Made by a program: the position numbers and the translations under genes. Below the pieces are notes generated by a model that was not told the DNA's origin, searched no databases, and saw only the letters and a list, made by a program, of their open reading frames with translations. Of a stretch of DNA of 50,326 bases, positions 30,656 through 38,191 are shown piece after piece. The DNA comes from a virus. The first letter of the stretch is position 1, and each line of letters starts with the position of its first letter. Location: positions 1-50,326 of IMG/VR virus record IMGVR_UViG_3300027893_000005. The stretch is one strand, 5' to 3'.

Positions 30656-30940
30656 ATGTGGACTGATTGCCGGAAGACCGGCGGCTGGCTGAGCGAGGAC
30701 TTGGAGTGCGGGATCGACACCGACCCAATGTGTGACCACCACCGCCTGGTGAACGACCACCCGCTCGTCACGTTCCGGGCCAGGGGAGAGCCGGAACCCA
30801 GCATTGAGGAGTACCTGGACATGCTGTGCGGTGACCGCAACCACCGGCTCACCGTCCGGCACCTGTTCCTCTGCCTGCTGGTGTGCGTCCCGGTGTGCGC
30901 CACTGTGTGCATCATCCTGGACAAGCTGATCGGAGGCTGA
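30656..30940 (+). CDS. small tail-anchored membrane protein, 94 aa
   Basis: The ATG at 30656 has GAGGTGAGCT upstream. Residues 1-65 are polar with several Cys/His (ECGIDTDPMCDHHRL). Residues ~68-90 form one hydrophobic span rich in Cys and Val (HLFLCLLVCVPVCATVCIIL), so the protein is probably anchored by its C-terminus. Function is unknown; it lies between polymerase and a Cys-rich protein. Confidence 0.65.
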   Translation: MWTDCRKTGGWLSEDLECGIDTDPMCDHHRLVNDHPLVTFRARGEPEPSIEEYLDMLCGDRNHRLTVRHLFLCLLVCVPVCATVCIILDKLIGG

Positions 30941-30941
30941 T

Positions 30942-31139
30942 ATGGAAAGCTGCGACATGTGCAACGTTGACCTTGGCGGCACCTGCGACCACTGTGGGGC
31001 CAGGGTCTGCGAACAGTGCGTCCGCGTCTGTAATGAGTGCGGCGACACCTGCTGCTCCGGCTGCTACGACGACGAGAAGGACATGTGCCTCACCTGCGTC
31101 GAAGAGGGCCAGGAGCACGAGGAGGATGACGATGAATAG
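30942..31139 (+). CDS. Cys-rich double zinc-finger-like protein with acidic tail
   Basis: This is a 65-residue protein with 13 Cys in CxxC pairs (CDMC, CDHC, CEQC, CNEC, CSGC, CLTC), enough for two or three zinc sites. The spacing resembles cross-braced fingers (RING or B-box like) as much as simple ribbons. It ends in a run of Glu and Asp. The codons of that tail form the ribosome binding site of the next gene, an arrangement repeated at 36049. Protein-protein contact is more likely than DNA binding given the acidic end. Confidence 0.75.
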   Translation: MESCDMCNVDLGGTCDHCGARVCEQCVRVCNECGDTCCSGCYDDEKDMCLTCVEEGQEHEEDDDE

Positions 31140-31503
31140 CGCAGACTTCATGAAGCTGCGACAGGTGCTGGACAACCAGTGCCTGGACATACTGGAAGAC
31201 CGTGGCCCGAAGTACGCCGGGATCGGTGAGCAACGAGACCGCTTCGCCAACTTCAAGCTCATCGCTGAGTTGTTCACCAACTTCGGCGTGGACACGGCCA
31301 CCCCGGAGGGCGTGCTGGCCGTCTACATGATGAAGCACGTCTTCTCCATCCTGTCCTACCTGGGCAACAATCGCAACGACGAGACCCGCAAGACCGTGCT
31401 CACCAGCAATATCCCGGATACCCGCAACTACCTCGACCTGCTCTATGCCCTCATCCGGGAAGGCATCTCTCTGGAGCGCTTCGCTCCCCAGCCGGAGAAG
31501 TAG
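31132..31503 (+). CDS. nucleotide-modification-associated-domain-like protein
   Basis: The second of two close ATGs (31132) is preferred because GAGGAGG lies seven bases upstream. The 123-residue product has DRGPKYAGIGEQRDRFANFK, then an IAELF helix and VYMMKHVFSIL. This resembles a phage family (DUF1599/Nmad1-like) found near nucleotide metabolism and DNA modification genes, with the pattern G-x-Y ... NF ... K-x-x-S/R. Similarity is partial. With the deoxyribosyltransferase-like gene it hints at altered nucleotide handling. Confidence 0.5.
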   Translation: MNSADFMKLRQVLDNQCLDILEDRGPKYAGIGEQRDRFANFKLIAELFTNFGVDTATPEGVLAVYMMKHVFSILSYLGNNRNDETRKTVLTSNIPDTRNYLDLLYALIREGISLERFAPQPEK

Positions 31504-31506
31504 CCA

Positions 31507-32199
31507 GTGGGGAACCCGCCCGACAAGCCCTCGTCCCGCGCCAAGCAGGTCGTCCACCATCCGGGCGCTATCAGTGACCCGTCCGAGATCGTGGTGCCAC
31601 CTCCCCACATCCGGGAGGACGCTAACGAGCGCGGGTACATGGGCACCTTCCAGGACAGCAAGGAGGCGGCTGAGACCCAAACGCAGTACGTTCGCCTGCC
31701 GGTGGACATCATGCGCCTGGTGTACCAGATCGTCAACGATCCCCAGGAGGTGTACGGGGGCAATGCCGCTGCCTTCTTCCGGCACGCTGCCTACGAGCTT
31801 ATCTACGCCCACTACGAGCGGCGGCTGGGGAAGCGCAACGCGCCTCAGATTGTCCAGTATCTGCGCCAGGTGGAGCTTGCCCGTGAGCACGCCTGGGAGA
31901 TGCACGCCGTCCGTGGCCTGAAGGACTTCATCCGTGGCTTCACAATGTTCCTGGCCCAGGCCATCGAACACCGCAACAGTATGGACGTGCACCGCAAGCT
32001 GGACGGGCTCGCTACCCTCATGCAAAAGAGCAAGTCCGATACCTGGACAGCGGAGTTCAAGGGTCTGATCCGCCACGACTCAACGATCAGGGCCGCAGTC
32101 AACTTCCTGACCAGGGAATGGACGGACTCTGAGGATAGGTGGAAGCGCAAGCAGCAGGAGCGTTGGTCTGCCTGGCTGCAAGGACTAGAGGAGGTCTAG
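31507..32199 (+). CDS. hypothetical replication-region protein, 230 aa
   Basis: This starts at a GTG three bases after the previous stop, with GGAG further upstream than usual. The 230-residue product has a disordered N-terminus (~55 residues) and a helical remainder with many Arg, Trp and Tyr (ELIYAHYERRLGKRNAPQIV). Its TAG overlaps the helicase GTG (TAGTG), so the two are coupled and may act together, for example as a loader. No family match is claimed. Confidence 0.6.
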   Translation: MGNPPDKPSSRAKQVVHHPGAISDPSEIVVPPPHIREDANERGYMGTFQDSKEAAETQTQYVRLPVDIMRLVYQIVNDPQEVYGGNAAAFFRHAAYELIYAHYERRLGKRNAPQIVQYLRQVELAREHAWEMHAVRGLKDFIRGFTMFLAQAIEHRNSMDVHRKLDGLATLMQKSKSDTWTAEFKGLIRHDSTIRAAVNFLTREWTDSEDRWKRKQQERWSAWLQGLEEV

Positions 32200-33716
32200 T
32201 GCTCAAGTACACTCCCAAGCAGCTAGGGTTCCCGTACCCCTCGTGGCACCCTGGCCAGGAGCAGGCTATGGAGTGGCTCCTGGACAACTACCAGGATACC
32301 CACGTCATGCTGCTCGACGCGCCTACCGCATCGGGCAAGTCGGCCATCGCCAAGGCTATCGAGCAATTGACCGGCGAGTGGGTGTATGATGCCACCTGGT
32401 CTCGCAAGCTCCAGAAGCAGTACACTGAGGAGTTCCACGTGCCGAACATCATGGGCCGGGGCAACTTCGAGTGCAAGCCCGGCGCTGAACACGGTGCTGA
32501 GTTCTGCGACCTGCGCTTCTGTGACGACGACGACCCGGCCAGGGGCTACCCTGGCGAGCTTGCTCCCCACTGTCCCTTCATTCAGCAATTCAACGCCGGG
32601 ACTGCGGCCCCCTTCGCCGTGCTCAACTACCTTGTGCTGTTCAACTACCTGGGCCATCCCAAGCGGCCCCTGCCCCGACGCGAGTGGCTCGTGTGCGACG
32701 AGGGGCACATGCTGGAGGACGCCATTGGCCAGTACGTTGACGTGTATCTCGACCGGGTGTGGTTCGAGAAGATCGGATTCCCTGTCGAGCTACCCATAGA
32801 CGGGAAGGTCAAGGCCAACATCCTTGACTGGTCTGAGGCGGCTGGCGAAGTGGAGACCATGCGTGAGGACAAGAAGACGCAACTGGCCTGGAACGAAGCT
32901 AAGCGGATGGCTGCCCAGGCTGCCAACAAGATCGCCAAGGGGTTCATCGTTGACGACGATGGCCTGGTCATCTCCATCCGGTGCCTCTGGCCGCTGGAGC
33001 AAGCGCGTGAACTGTTCATTGACTTCTTCCCCCACGTGCTCGTCATGTCTGCCACCATCGGGGACATGGACGCCCTGGCCCGTGCGATGGGCCTGCCGAA
33101 GGATAGCTACAAGAAGCTGTCCGTCCCGTCCTGCATTCCCGTGGGCCAGCGTCCCATCTACATCGAGCCCATCTCCAGCCTCAGCTATAATGCCGAGCCC
33201 GTTGACTACGAACGCATGGCGGATGCTATAATAGATTGGGCACAGAACCAGTTCCCCAGCGAGAAGGGCCTTGTTCATGTGTCCTCGTACATGATGGCGA
33301 AGCGGCTGGGCAGGCTGCTCGCCACTAGGGGCCTGGGTAACCGGGTGGTCATCCAGGACAGACGTGACCCGAAGATACAGGAGTATTGGGAGCGGACAAG
33401 TGGCACCATCCTCTGTTCACCAGTGGCCGGTCTCGGCCTTGATCTCCCCTATCTCTTCGGCTGGCAAGTCATTGCCAAGCTCGCCTACCCTTCCCTATCT
33501 GACAAGATTGTGCGTATGCGCAAGGACATCGACATCAATTGGTATCTCCGGCAGACGGCCAACAAGACCGTGCAGATGGCTGGGCGTGTTTGCCGGACAC
33601 CTACAGACGAGGGGATCACGATCATCGCTGACTCCTCGTTCAAGAACAATGTCTGGAGGCGAGCCCGGAACAGCTTTCCGGGCTGGTTTGCAGAAGCGTT
33701 AAGGTGGCCACAGTAG
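32199..33716 (+). CDS. XPD/DinG-like superfamily 2 DNA helicase
   Basis: The GTG at 32199 has GAGGAGG upstream. The 505-residue product has Walker A TASGKS (Lys47), Walker B VCDEGH (Asp167; DEGH instead of DEAH), MSATIG for motif III, and motif VI QMAGRVCR (Gln459). Between motifs I and II are Cys residues (FECKPG, CDLRFC, HCPF) placed like the iron-sulphur cluster of XPD/DinG helicases. These unwind 5' to 3', often from forks or R-loops. It lies between the polymerase and recombination genes and is likely the replicative or repair helicase. Confidence 0.88.
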   Translation: MLKYTPKQLGFPYPSWHPGQEQAMEWLLDNYQDTHVMLLDAPTASGKSAIAKAIEQLTGEWVYDATWSRKLQKQYTEEFHVPNIMGRGNFECKPGAEHGAEFCDLRFCDDDDPARGYPGELAPHCPFIQQFNAGTAAPFAVLNYLVLFNYLGHPKRPLPRREWLVCDEGHMLEDAIGQYVDVYLDRVWFEKIGFPVELPIDGKVKANILDWSEAAGEVETMREDKKTQLAWNEAKRMAAQAANKIAKGFIVDDDGLVISIRCLWPLEQARELFIDFFPHVLVMSATIGDMDALARAMGLPKDSYKKLSVPSCIPVGQRPIYIEPISSLSYNAEPVDYERMADAIIDWAQNQFPSEKGLVHVSSYMMAKRLGRLLATRGLGNRVVIQDRRDPKIQEYWERTSGTILCSPVAGLGLDLPYLFGWQVIAKLAYPSLSDKIVRMRKDIDINWYLRQTANKTVQMAGRVCRTPTDEGITIIADSSFKNNVWRRARNSFPGWFAEALRWPQ

Positions 33717-33719
33717 CGC

Positions 33720-33755
33720 AAGGAGGTGTATCACTATGCCGCTACGGTTCAACAC
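33720..33755 (+). repeat. 36-bp direct repeat, copy 1 (start signal of gene 33736)
   Basis: This exact 36-base stretch begins AAGGAGGTGTATCAC and ends with the seventh codon of the gene. It recurs at 34728-34763, 1008 bp away. It covers the ribosome binding site, spacer, ATG and codons for MPLRFNT. This copy belongs to the 300-residue gene at 33736. Confidence 0.9.
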
Positions 33756-34638
33756 AAGGAAGGCTGCTGAAGAGGGTGATGAGTTCAGCTACATCGCCCG
33801 CGTGCAGACCTTCCAAGAGGTAGACCTGACGCCGGACGAGCGGGCTGATTATGGTGCCAAGGAGGGCACCGACCAGTTCCAGCTTCTCATCTCTCTGGAG
33901 GGCGTCAGCGTCGAGTGGGTTGGGGACGAAGGCAACCTTCGCACCTTCTGGGCGAAGCGCACCCAGCCCGATGGCCAATCCAAGAAGGGCCGGAACAACA
34001 AGTCGTACCAGATACTCCAGTACCTGATTGCCCCGACTGACCCTGACGACGCAGAGGCGGAGGGCTTCGTGGACAAGGCCGGTAATCCTATCACCGGTCT
34101 GGGCTACGACGACGACGCCCCCGACTTCCCTCAGTGCCTTGAGGGGAAGATCGTCAAGGTAGCTCACCGTTGGGTGACGTTCGGGCGCGACCCGGAGACC
34201 AAGGAGCCCATGCGCTCCATGATCCCGGCGATCCTGGAGATACTGGACGACGACTACGTGCACGAGGGCCAGGTGCCGAAGATCACCTACAAGGGTCGGC
34301 GCACTTCTTCCCGCGAGGAGGGGGAGCCTACCGGCGGTACGGGTGAGGCCAAGGCACCGGAAGAGGTCGAGGCTGCCGATCCGGAGGAGTTCTTCGCGGC
34401 TATCGATGGCAAGCAGCTTCATCTCCAGTCCCTGCACGAGGCCGTCAAGGACAACCCCGGTCTTCAGGTGGAGCCCTACCGCACACTCTACGCTTCCAAG
34501 GCCGGGCGCAAGGCCCTCGTCGATTCCGGCTGCATCAGTGTGGATGACAGCACCCCGCCGGTCATCACGGTCGAGGAGGCCCTTGACCTTGAGGCCCTAG
34601 AGGAGCTTGCTGACTCCGCACGGAAGGCCAAGAAGTAG
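33736..34638 (+). CDS. putative single-strand-binding-like protein
   Basis: The 300-residue product starts MPLRFNT behind AAGGAGG. Residues ~15-170 look like an OB-fold-type beta protein (EFSYIARVQTFQEVDL, FQLLISLEGVSVEWVG, LEGKIVKVAHRWVTFG). There is a charged Gly/Glu linker at ~185-215 and a helical C-terminal domain of ~90 residues. Position between helicase and Cas4-like/Sak4-like genes fits an ssDNA-binding protein. This is inference from context and fold pattern, not from a clear family match. Confidence 0.5.
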   Translation: MPLRFNTRKAAEEGDEFSYIARVQTFQEVDLTPDERADYGAKEGTDQFQLLISLEGVSVEWVGDEGNLRTFWAKRTQPDGQSKKGRNNKSYQILQYLIAPTDPDDAEAEGFVDKAGNPITGLGYDDDAPDFPQCLEGKIVKVAHRWVTFGRDPETKEPMRSMIPAILEILDDDYVHEGQVPKITYKGRRTSSREEGEPTGGTGEAKAPEEVEAADPEEFFAAIDGKQLHLQSLHEAVKDNPGLQVEPYRTLYASKAGRKALVDSGCISVDDSTPPVITVEEALDLEALEELADSARKAKK

Positions 34639-34657
34639 CTTCGGCTCTAGGTTGGTA

Positions 34658-34702
34658 GGGGCAGGCCGGTCATAGGCGTTTGGCGGAAGGCTGACCTGCC
34701 CC
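34658..34702 (+). promoter_or_regulatory. intercistronic stem-loop
   Basis: GGGGCAGG (34658-34665) pairs with CCTGCCCC (34695-34702), an eight-pair G+C-rich stem around a 29-base loop that can fold further. It lies in the 105-bp gap between the ssDNA-binding-like gene and the second 36-bp repeat. It may be an mRNA processing or stability element. No U-run follows. Confidence 0.45.
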
Positions 34703-34727
34703 ACCTGGAGTGCAGCTAGGAGGCTAT

Positions 34728-34763
34728 AAGGAGGTGTATCACTATGCCGCTACGGTTCAACAC
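34728..34763 (+). repeat. 36-bp direct repeat, copy 2 (start signal of gene 34744)
   Basis: This is identical to 33720-33755. It provides the ribosome binding site, ATG and first seven codons of the 115-residue gene at 34744. An ATG follows directly after the repeat (34765), which may have been the original start before the duplication. Confidence 0.9.
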
Positions 34764-35091
34764 CATGAAAGATATACTGGAACGCTGGCTGAAGGAGGTC
34801 GGGCTACGCAGTGCCCAGTTCCGCTTTTCCCAACAGGGGGAGATTGACAGCCAGTTCGTCACGATCTGCACCCCGGCGCACACGTACCGCCTGCACTTCA
34901 GTGATCGCTATCTGGGCGCTCAGGCCACGTGCCGCCGTGTCCGGGCTGGCGAAGACTGGCTACGCGGGAATGACCTGCCGGACGGCCCGTTCTGTCGGGA
35001 CACGTTCGACCGGATCATGCTGGCTATCGTCGTCTATGAGGCCGTGGAACTGGAGCCGGTGCACAGCTACACCGCCGAGAGCGGGGTGTGA
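34744..35091 (+). CDS. hypothetical protein with copied N-terminus, 115 aa
   Basis: The first seven residues (MPLRFNT) are copied from the upstream gene by the 36-bp repeat; then MKDILERWLKEVG begins what looks like the native protein. The remainder is mixed alpha/beta (FVTICTPAHTYRLHFSDRYL, then IMLAIVVYEAVELEPV). It is not recognised. It may be a small accessory to the recombination genes that follow. Confidence 0.65.
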   Translation: MPLRFNTMKDILERWLKEVGLRSAQFRFSQQGEIDSQFVTICTPAHTYRLHFSDRYLGAQATCRRVRAGEDWLRGNDLPDGPFCRDTFDRIMLAIVVYEAVELEPVHSYTAESGV

Positions 35092-35097
35092 CCCACG

Positions 35098-36069
35098 ATG
35101 GATATTGACGGAGAGTTCCTGACCAAGCTGCGTGACGCCATGCTGGATGCTGTGGTGCGGACTCCGATGTACCCCTGGCCAGGGCCACCGCCAGGGATGG
35201 AGGCCAAACCGTCTAGCTCCTACATGGGCGAGCACGCCTGCATGCGCCGGGTCTACCTGGAGCTTATGGCCCGGCTACACCCGGATGACTTCGAAGTTCT
35301 ACAGCGCCCCGGTGACCAACAGGTTCCGGCGCAGCGGGGGTGGGCTCTGGAGAACACCCTGCGCTATTGGCTTGGGATGGCCCAGATGCCTGAGTGCCAG
35401 ATCAGCATCCGGCACTTTGATGGCGCTGTCCTTGGCCCTGGCGCTCGTTACTTCGGGCACCCGGACGACTGGGTACAGTTCACCCCGCCTGCTGGTGAGC
35501 CTGTGCGGTTCCTGCTGGAGTACAAGCACCAGCGGGTCATGGCCTACAGTCAGTTCCTGAAACAGGGCGTCCTTGGGGCCGAGCCGTTGTACTACGCTCA
35601 GGCCCAGTCCATGCTTGCGGCCGACGAGGTAAAGAAGCTGGGCATCAACGCCTGCCTCTTCATCATCACGCCGTTCGACGTGTCTGCGGCCAAGGGCAAC
35701 ATCACAATGGGCAAGCGTCGCAAGGATTACGCCGGTGAGCTAGAGCCGGACTTCCGCACAGTGCCTGACTGCTCCGGCGTACACCCGGTCTTCTACCTGG
35801 AGCTTATCCCGGCCATGCCATCCTTCCAGCGCGGGCTCCTGGCCTGGGCCAAGAAGATCGATGGCTATGTGGAGTCACAGACCTGTCCGCCCCGTAAGTA
35901 CGAGGTCGGCAAGGACTGGCAGTGCGACTACTGCGACCTGCGGTACGCCTGCGAGCAGGCTGGCCCGTGTCTTGGTGGGTGTGAGCATGCGTTCTGCGCC
36001 TCTCAGTACCGGATGAGCGAGGGTGAGCCTTGGGAGTCTGTGGGCACGGAGGAGGATGACGATGACTGA
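35098..36069 (+). CDS. Cas4/RecB-like PD-(D/E)XK nuclease with Fe-S Cys
   Basis: The 323-residue product has the RecB/Cas4 nuclease order: Cys48 in HACMRR, a His121-Pro-Asp123-Asp motif (GHPDDW), the Glu141-x-Lys143 motif (LLEYKHQR), a QxxxY-like helix (YYAQAQSML), and a C-terminal Cys group (Cys263, Cys276, Cys279, Cys285) that with Cys48 can hold a 4Fe-4S cluster. Such enzymes are exonucleases in recombination or DNA end processing. No cas genes are near, so it is a phage recombination nuclease. The acidic C-terminus doubles as the next gene's ribosome binding site. Confidence 0.85.
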   Translation: MDIDGEFLTKLRDAMLDAVVRTPMYPWPGPPPGMEAKPSSSYMGEHACMRRVYLELMARLHPDDFEVLQRPGDQQVPAQRGWALENTLRYWLGMAQMPECQISIRHFDGAVLGPGARYFGHPDDWVQFTPPAGEPVRFLLEYKHQRVMAYSQFLKQGVLGAEPLYYAQAQSMLAADEVKKLGINACLFIITPFDVSAAKGNITMGKRRKDYAGELEPDFRTVPDCSGVHPVFYLELIPAMPSFQRGLLAWAKKIDGYVESQTCPPRKYEVGKDWQCDYCDLRYACEQAGPCLGGCEHAFCASQYRMSEGEPWESVGTEEDDDD

Positions 36070-36862
36070 GGCTAAGCTGTCCGATCTGTGGCTGCCAGCC
36101 GAGTCCGTGCTGGCCCCTACCCGATGGAGTGTCGGACTATGGGGGCCTGCGGGCGGCGGGAAGTCACACGTCATCGTCAACTCCTGCCCCGGCCCGGTCT
36201 TTATCGCCAACTTCGACCGCGACGTTTCCGCCCTGGTCAAGAAGTCCGGGCGCAAGGACATCTACATCGCCAACCTGCACACGGCTGGCCTAGTGCTGAC
36301 TGACAAGCGGGCTGAGCAACTGATCGAGCGATTCCAGAAGGCGCTGGAGGAGGTCACCACAATGACCGAGGGCACGTTTGCCCTCGACGGTGGCTCTGCC
36401 TTCCACCACATCCTGGAGCAACTAGAGTTGTCCCGGCTCAATGCCAGTCAGCGAAAGCGTGCCGCCAAGGGCAAGGATGCCGAGACCTACGAGAAGCTCC
36501 CGGCCCTGTACCGTGGTGGCATCAACGCTCAGATCAACGCCATGCTCGCCTCCATCTCCAACTCTCCCGTCAACTTTGTCATCACCCACCAGCAGCGGGA
36601 GATATGGGATCAGACCGGCAAGCCCACCGGGGAGTTCGAGCCCCGTGAGAACACTCAGGTCGCCTACGGTGTGGACATGGAAGTCCGCATCTTCTCGGCC
36701 TGGACATCTGCCAAGCGCGACCCCAAGACGAAGAAGGAGATACCGAAGATGCTGGAGCACTACGGCCGGGTGACCATGTGCAAGCATGACGAGAGCGTCA
36801 TCGACACCAAGATCAAGAACCCGACCTGGGAGTACCTGGTCGGGCTCATGGAGTTGGACTAG
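36062..36862 (+). CDS. RecA-like ATPase, Sak4-type recombinase
   Basis: The ATG at 36062 is seven bases after GAGGAGG. The 266-residue product has Walker A GPAGGGKS (Lys34), a strand FIANFDRD, Walker B TFALDG (Asp109) and a later polar strand NFVITHQQRE. This compact RecA fold with little else is typical of phage Sak4-like ATPases, which promote strand annealing with an SSB partner. The order nuclease-ATPase is a common phage recombination pair, with the putative SSB two genes upstream. Confidence 0.8.
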   Translation: MTEAKLSDLWLPAESVLAPTRWSVGLWGPAGGGKSHVIVNSCPGPVFIANFDRDVSALVKKSGRKDIYIANLHTAGLVLTDKRAEQLIERFQKALEEVTTMTEGTFALDGGSAFHHILEQLELSRLNASQRKRAAKGKDAETYEKLPALYRGGINAQINAMLASISNSPVNFVITHQQREIWDQTGKPTGEFEPRENTQVAYGVDMEVRIFSAWTSAKRDPKTKKEIPKMLEHYGRVTMCKHDESVIDTKIKNPTWEYLVGLMELD

Positions 36863-36873
36863 GAGGCAGCGGC

Positions 36874-37053
36874 ATGGAGGTTCATGGGGGGCTCCCAGTC
36901 CTCGCCAAGGTCGTTCCTTCCGCCTTGGCTGCTCTGCTTGGTGCTGCGAATGCCTCGCCCACATTCGTCGTACCCTACCTCGTCGCCGTCGTCACCTCCA
37001 TTGCCGTCACGCTCCTCCTGTTCGGGAACCCCCCGCCACTGGAATCATCATGA
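36874..37053 (+). CDS. 59-aa protein with two hydrophobic segments
   Basis: The ATG at 36874 has AGGAGG seven bases upstream and the TGA overlaps the next ATG (ATGA). The 59-residue product has two hydrophobic stretches (VLAKVVPSALAALLGAA and VVPYLVAVVTSIAVTLLLF) and a short Pro-rich end. The size and two-span layout are compatible with a small holin or other membrane protein. It sits amid recombination genes rather than a lysis cassette, so function is open. Confidence 0.65.
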   Translation: MEVHGGLPVLAKVVPSALAALLGAANASPTFVVPYLVAVVTSIAVTLLLFGNPPPLESS

Positions 37054-37820
37054 GCAAGATTATCGATACCATCTATGCCGCTCGAAGCGAGCCCCAGCGC
37101 CTGAAAGAGGAGGCTGCTGAAGAGGCCGACCTTCTCGTTGACGACACTGACGAGATCGATTGGCAGTTCTTCGGCAACGGGCGCGGGGCTCTCTTCGAGA
37201 GGAAGACCGCCCAGGACTTGATCAATTCATTCCTGGAAGCGAACGAGGCCACCGGCGAGCCCCGTGTAGTTGCCCAGCTCCGCCGGTTAGAGAAGACCCG
37301 CTACGTTCTCCACTGGAATCCGGAGAAGCACGGCTACGACTACATGCCTCTCCTGCCCGTGCTCCTCGTAGAGGGGCACATCTACAATCGGAGGGGCTAC
37401 GCCTACGCTGACGGGGCCAAGCGCAACATCCCCTTCAATGCCGTGGACAACTTCCTCCTCCTTGTCCAGCGCTGGGGCATCCTCGTGGCCCGGTCTGCCT
37501 CCCTCAACCACACGATGGCTCGCATGGTGTCCATCGCTGAGAGTTGGCTGAACACCGGCGACAAGGCTCCCATCATCATGCTGCCCAAGGCCCCGGTGCC
37601 GCAGCTTCGCACCCTGATGACCCTGCCCCGGATCGGGTACAAGAGCGCGAAGAAGGCCCTGACTCCGTTCCGAGTAGATGACCACATGGAGCACCCGACG
37701 TTGCGCGACGTGCTCCACGACCTGGTGCACGGCAATCCTACCGTCTTCGGCCCCGCTGCTGACAAGCGCATACAGGAGTACCTCAATGGCCCTATCTCTT
37801 CTCAGAAGGAGGGAGAGTAA
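37050..37820 (+). CDS. ERCC4-type nuclease
   Basis: The 256-residue product has the XPF/ERCC4 core: an acidic strand around DEIDWQFF, the GALFERKTAQDL segment with the ERK triad (Glu50-Arg51-Lys52), a QLRRLEKTRYVL strand and LLPVLLVEGH. The C-terminus has a helix-hairpin-helix-like piece (LMTLPRIGYKSAKKAL) for DNA binding. Such nucleases cut branched DNA and could resolve replication or packaging intermediates. No Holliday resolvase of another family was seen. It is coupled to the small membrane gene upstream. Confidence 0.78.
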   Translation: MSKIIDTIYAARSEPQRLKEEAAEEADLLVDDTDEIDWQFFGNGRGALFERKTAQDLINSFLEANEATGEPRVVAQLRRLEKTRYVLHWNPEKHGYDYMPLLPVLLVEGHIYNRRGYAYADGAKRNIPFNAVDNFLLLVQRWGILVARSASLNHTMARMVSIAESWLNTGDKAPIIMLPKAPVPQLRTLMTLPRIGYKSAKKALTPFRVDDHMEHPTLRDVLHDLVHGNPTVFGPAADKRIQEYLNGPISSQKEGE

Positions 37821-38191
37821 TGGCGAAGCGTCAGAAGCGTCAGCCACCGATCAAGCCACAGCCAGCGCTCACACCGGCGCAGGAAGTTGGCAGACTCCTG
37901 GCATTGGTGCGGCCATCGCTTGAGACCATCCTGCTGATGATCGCGCAGGGACGGCCCGGTGCAGCCCTGGAGGTTACCTTCATGTACGGCTGCGCCCAAG
38001 GTATCCGCCTCGCTCGCCAGGACATGCGCACCGCCAAGAGGATCGAGCAGGGTGTGGACAACATCCTTGGTGAAGGGCAGGTAGAAGTGGACGTGAAGGG
38101 CAAGACTATGGAGGAGGCCCAGAAGGAGATCAAGGAGGTTGCGGCTAAGGGGCAACGGCCTGCTATCTGGACACCGGGGGGAGAGGTCTGA
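37820..38191 (+). CDS. hypothetical protein, 123 aa
   Basis: The ATG overlaps the last base of the nuclease gene, with GGGAGAGTA upstream. The 123-residue product is basic at the N-terminus (AKRQKRQPPIKPQPALTP), helical in the middle and charged at the end. It is not recognised. Its stop overlaps the next ATG (TGATG). Confidence 0.62.
   Translation: MAKRQKRQPPIKPQPALTPAQEVGRLLALVRPSLETILLMIAQGRPGAALEVTFMYGCAQGIRLARQDMRTAKRIEQGVDNILGEGQVEVDVKGKTMEEAQKEIKEVAAKGQRPAIWTPGGEV

Noticed and set aside
35098-36069. CRISPR-associated Cas4 as part of a CRISPR system
   Set aside because: No repeat-spacer array or other cas gene is visible. The gene sits with phage recombination genes, where Cas4-like exonucleases are common.
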